Part shown: positions 60,657 through 64,000 of the stretch, in pieces | How the letters are laid out: each line of letters begins with the position of its first letter | How positions within the stretch are numbered: position 1 is the first letter of the stretch | Assembly (NCBI RefSeq): GCF_037893015.1 | Contig: NC_133661.1 | Location: 221,613,193 to 221,677,192, forward strand | DNA length: 64,000 nt | Direction: 5' to 3' | Source: Macrotis lagotis | Lineage: Eukaryota; Chordata; Mammalia; Peramelemorphia; Peramelidae | The notes under the pieces: generated by a model | Database searches by the model: none | What the model saw: the letters and a program-made list of their open reading frames with translations, nothing else | What the model was told of the DNA's origin: nothing | Translations under genes and position numbers: made by a program

Positions 60657-61882
60657 ATGAGCAAACAAAAGAAAAGGAAGAATCTAAACACAGAAAATTA
60701 CTTTGGTCCCATGGAAGAAGATTCAGAAGATGACAACTTCGAAGTTTCTGTATCCAGAGCCAGCAAGAGAAATAGAAAATGGGCTCAGGCTACAGATGAG
60801 TTCAAAAAAAGACTTTGAAAAGCAATTAAGGGAGGTGGAAGAAAAATTGGGAGGAGAAATGAGAGTGATGCAGATAAATCATGAAAACCAAATCAGCAGC
60901 TTGGTGAAAGAAATACAAAAAAATACTGACAAAAATATGTTAAAAAAAAAACCGGGGGTGGCTAGGTGGCGCAGTGGATAGAGCACCGGCCCTGGAGTCA
61001 AGAGTACCTGAATTCAAATCTGACCTCAGACACTTAATAATCACCTAGCTGTGTGGCCTTGGGCAAGCCACTTAACCCCATTACCTTGCAAAAACTAAAA
61101 AAAAAAAAAAACCAGTTTAGGCCAAATGGAAAAAAACAAAACAAAAAAGCAAATAAAGAGAAGAATGGCTTAAAGAGCAGAATTGACCAGCTGGAAAAGA
61201 AGATATCTCTGAAGAAAATAATTCCTTCAAATGCAGAATGGAACTAAAGGAAGCTAATGACTTTGCAAAAATCAGAAAAAATAAAACTCTTCCAAAAAAG
61301 CCAAAAAGTAGAAGAAAATGTAAAATATCTCATTGGAAAAACAACCAACCTCAAAAACAGATACAAGAGAAATAATTTAAAAATTATTGGGCTACCTGAA
61401 AGTCATGACCAGGAAAAGAGCCTAGACTTCATTTTTCAAGAAATAATAGAGCAAATATAGCCCTGAGATCCTAGAAGCAGAGGGTAAAATAGAAATTGAG
61501 GGAATTTACCAGTCACCTTCTGGAAGGGATCCCAAAAGAAAAACTTCCAGGAATATTATAGTCAAATTCCAAAACTCCAAAGTCAAAGAGAAAAATACTA
61601 AAAGCTGCCAGAACCAAACAATTCAACTACTGTGGCTCCATAGTCAGGATTATACAGGATCTGGCAGTAGTATCTATATTAAGGGCTCATAGGGATGTGA
61701 TATTCCAAAAGTCAAAAGAGCTTGGTTTACAACCAAGAATCAACTACCCAACAAAACTGAACATCCTCCTTCAGGGCTAAAGATGGACTTTCAATGACAC
61801 AGGGGACTTTCAAACTTTCCTACTGAAACAACCAGAACTTAACAGAAAGTTTGATCTCCAAGTACAGGATTCTGTTGAACCA
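60657..61882 (+). pseudogene. HAL1 ORF1 remnant
   Basis: ATG at 60657 opens MSKQKKRKNLNTENYFGPME and 53 codons before a stop. The next pieces (60703-60978, 61053-61244, 61257-61457) carry KKDFEKQLREVEEKLGGEMR, the coiled coil, and KYLIGKTTNLKNRYKRNNLK with IIGLPESHDQ. The C-terminal text (NYPTKLNILLQG) comes near 61745-61780. The SINE at 60955 and several frameshifts make it inactive. It is the clearer of the two HAL1 ORF1 copies. Confidence 0.85.
60955..61099 (+). mobile_element. WSINE1-type SINE in HAL1 ORF1, CpG-rich (young)
   Basis: GGGGGTGGCTAGGTGGCGCA to CCATTACCTTGCAAAAACTA plus A run, with intact CpGs. Flanking A-rich AAAAAACC repeats are compatible with a target duplication. Confidence 0.92.
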
Positions 61883-62242
61883 TAGTGGGAGTGGAAGAGA
61901 AGGACTAACTATGAGGAACTTAATGATATTGAACTGTTTGTATTCCTGAATGGGAAGAAGATACTGATAACTCAGATGAACTTTCCATTTATAAGAGCTA
62001 TTAGAAGAGCATATATAGACAAGGCACAGAAAGGAGCTGAATATAATGGTATAATGTAGTAAAAAAAAAAAGATGGAGTCAATGGGTGATAAAGGAAAGT
62101 ACTTGGAGGAAGGGAAAGGAGATGAAGAAGGGGCTAAGATATTTCACATAAGAGTCAAGAAAAAGCTTTTTCCAGTGGAGTGGAATGGGGGAAGTCGAGG
62201 GGGAATGAATGAGCCTTCATTCTCATCACAAATGGCTCAGAG

Positions 62243-62386
62243 GGGCAGCTAGGTGGCACAGTGGATAGAGCACCGGCCCTGGAGTCAGGAGTACCTGAGT
62301 TCAAATCCAGCCTCAGACACTTAATGTCTGTTGTGTGGCGTTGGGCAAGCCACTTAACCCCATTGCCTTGCAAAAACTAAAAAAAA
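62243..62386 (+). mobile_element. WSINE1-type SINE in HAL1 3'UTR
   Basis: GGGCAGCTAGGTGGCACAGT to CATTGCCTTGCAAAAACT plus A run; about 10 bp shorter in the middle. Target duplication AATGGCTCAGAG (62231-62242) and AATGTCTCAGAG (62387-62398). Confidence 0.94.
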
Positions 62387-62937
62387 AATGTCTCAGAGAG
62401 GAAATAACATACACACTTAATAGGGTAGAGTAATCTATCTTACCCTAGAGAAAAATGAAAAGAAAGGGATGGGATAGGGGGAGAGAAAGGGGGAAATAGG
62501 TGATAGAAGAGAGGGAAGATCGAGGGAGATGGTACTCAGATACAACACACTTTTGGACAGGGCCAGTATGAAAGGAGAGAGAGAATAGAATAAATGAGAG
62601 TGGGGAGGAACAGAGTAAGGGAAATACAGCTAGTAACAGCAACTGTGGGGAAAATATTGAAGCAACTTCTCTGGTGGACTTACACTAAAGTATGCTAAAG
62701 AAGGTAACTCACCCCAGAGACAGAGCTATTGGAATCTGGATGCAGACTGAGGTATATTTTTTTCTCTCTCACTATTCTTGAGGTTTCTCATCTTCTTGGG
62801 GGGGAGGGGTTTACATTTACTCTTATAAGAAGATTATTGTAATAATATAAAATAAATAAACCAAAAACTTTTAAAAATAAAAAATACATAAGACAAATTT
62901 TAAGAGTAATGTTCATTTTTTAGTTTTATGGGGTTTT

Positions 62938-63104
62938 GGGGGGGTTTTTTTGTTTAGGTTTTTGCAAGGCAAATGGGGTTAAGTGGCTTGCCCAAGGCCA
63001 CACAGCTAGGTGTGGTAATTATTAAGTGTCTGAGACCAGATTTGAACCCAGGTACTCCTGACTCCAAAGCCAGTGCTTTATCCACTATGCCACCTAGCCG
63101 CCCC
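62938..63104 (-). mobile_element. WSINE1-type SINE, antisense
   Basis: TAGGTTTTTGCAAGGCAAAT to CACCTAGCCGCCCC. Flanks TTTTATGGGGTTTT and TTTTATGTTGTTTT are a probable target duplication. Confidence 0.92.
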
Positions 63105-63432
63105 TTTTATGTTGTTTTTATATCTGTAATGAAAGAATATTTTAGAAACAAAAGTAGCTAAAATCTTCTATTCTTGTTTCTGCCAATGTTAGTGGATTTT
63201 ATTTGTAAACTAGAGAACTGTACATAAAGTGTTATTTACACAAAAACTACCACAGCATAAACCTAAAAGTTTTCATAAGAATGTTCATTAGTTATGCAGG
63301 TAACAATCAGGACTTCCAAATTATAATAAAATAAGTTCAATTTCATTTAATCAACATGTATGTGTTTTCCAGTATCAGAAGAGTTATAAAGACATATGAT
63401 TATGTGTAACAAAACTTACCATTATGTAATTG
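63105..63432. other. Unassigned AT-rich sequence
   Basis: Nothing recognised; no TC2N exon found. Confidence 0.45.
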
Positions 63433-63595
63433 GTTTGGTTTTTTTTTTTTAGGTTTTTGCAAGGCAAACAGGGTTAAGTGGCTTGCCCAAGGCCACACAG
63501 CTAGGTAATTATTAAGTGTCTGAGACCGGATTTGAACCCAGGTACTCCTGACTCCAGGGCCGGTGCTTTATCCACTACGCCACCTAGCCGCCCCT
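63433..63595 (-). mobile_element. WSINE1-type SINE, antisense, young
   Basis: Near-consensus copy with intact CpGs (GACCGG, GCCGGTG, TACGCC, GCCGCC). Perfect 13-bp target duplication CATTATGTAATTG (63420-63432 and 63596-63608). Confidence 0.96.
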
Positions 63596-63809
63596 CATTA
63601 TGTAATTGTAAAAGGGAAATTTTTACAAAAACCTGGAAAACTAAACCTTTTTTTAACAGATGTCTTTTTCTAATAAAAAAAAAAAAAACTTGATAGTTTT
63701 GACCTTTGCTCTTATGTAGGAGCACAAATTACTTTTGTTGAATGGCATTCCTTCTTGCTCTCAAGACTTAACAAAATCAGGTCAATTTTCTCCAAACCAC
63801 CCTTTATGG

Positions 63810-63970
63810 GTTGTTGGGTTTTGTTTTGTTTTGTTTTGGGCAAGGCAATAAGGGTTAAGGGACTTGCCTAGGGTCACACAACTAATGTGAAGTGTCTGAA
63901 CTCAGGCTGAACTGAAGTCCTTCTGACTCTAGAGCCAGTGCTCTATCCCAGTACTCCACCTAGCTGCCCC
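63810..63970 (-). mobile_element. WSINE1-type SINE, antisense, diverged
   Basis: TTTTGGGCAAGGCAATAAGG to CACCTAGCTGCCCC. More diverged than its neighbour. The GTTTT repeats at the left are its decayed tail. Confidence 0.85.
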
Positions 63971-64000
63971 TAACACTTTACACATAAAGAATTTCAGGGA

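Larger units (their letters stand above)
59983..62880 (+). mobile_element. HAL1 (half-L1) retrotransposon, near full length, in TC2N region
   Basis: Starts AGGGGTAGAGCCAAGATGGC. It has a 5'UTR (to 60656), ORF1 (60657 to about 61880), a purine-rich 3'UTR, and a TAAAATAAATAAACC tail near 62850. Section by section it matches 10462-13313, and again there is no ORF2. It is broken by SINEs at 60955-61099 and 62243-62386. Without these it is about 2.6 kb. It is sense on the plus strand, so antisense to TC2N. Confidence 0.85.

Noticed and set aside
62243-62320. tRNA-like segments with A/B-box text
   Set aside because: They belong to the heads of dispersed SINEs, recur in about 24 copies and do not fold as intact tRNA genes by eye.

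Overview
The window is AT-rich nuclear DNA from a marsupial, most likely an Australian one and perhaps a dasyurid. The main reason is a tRNA-headed SINE present in about 24 copies. Its body runs from a GGGC(A/G)GCTAGGTGGC head to a CCATTTGCCTTGCAAAAAC tail, which I match from memory to the WSINE1-type SINE of Australidelphia. Marsupial L1, HAL1 (half-L1), MIR/CORE-SINE, MON1/MAR1-like and L2 sequences support this. There are no prokaryotic features, no intact long ORF, and no functional tRNA or rRNA gene.

The one host gene I can support is the 3' end of TC2N (tandem C2 domains, nuclear) on the minus strand. Three coding exons lie at 57351-57465, 47363-47562 and 44777-44887. They join in frame, have canonical AG/GT borders, and encode the last 141 residues (the C2B domain and the C-terminal WHxL motif). 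Upstream exons lie beyond the right edge. Sequence left of about 44.5 kb is downstream of the gene and looks intergenic.

Layout: 1-6.84 kb is a sense L1 with 5'UTR, ORF1, spacer, ORF2 and 3'UTR, broken by three SINEs and a GATA microsatellite. 6.84-10.46 kb is mostly unassigned sequence. 10.46-13.31 kb is a HAL1 (ORF1 only), followed by an L1 3' fragment. 15.86-17.55 kb is an old RTE-like LINE end that has been a target for five nested insertions. 17.74-20.05 kb is an inverted (twin-primed-looking) L1/HAL1 hybrid with 145-bp near-identical inverted arms. 20.05-23.96 kb is an L1 whose reverse transcriptase region is missing, with a SINE at the gap. 24.5-30.5 kb is older sequence with L2, MIR and MON1 copies and a 142-bp tandem duplication. 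30.5-38.8 kb is two antisense L1s. The first is split by a sense 5'UTR-ORF1-only L1 insert with target-site duplications. 38.8-40.8 kb holds L1/HAL1 5' fragments. 41-44.6 kb has L2 and MIR remains. 44.6-64 kb is TC2N: its introns carry many SINEs, an RTE-tailed SINE, old L1 3' ends and a second HAL1 at 59.98-62.88 kb.

The mobile elements show how they depend on one another. L1 enzymes presumably moved the WSINE1-type SINEs and the HAL1s, because these have A-rich tails and target-site duplications of 10-17 bp. One SINE (45.5-46.0 kb) carries the same 3' tail as the RTE-like LINE at 17.5 kb, which points to RTE-driven mobilisation. Family names come from recognition alone, without a library search, and repeat borders are approximate unless a target-site duplication is described.
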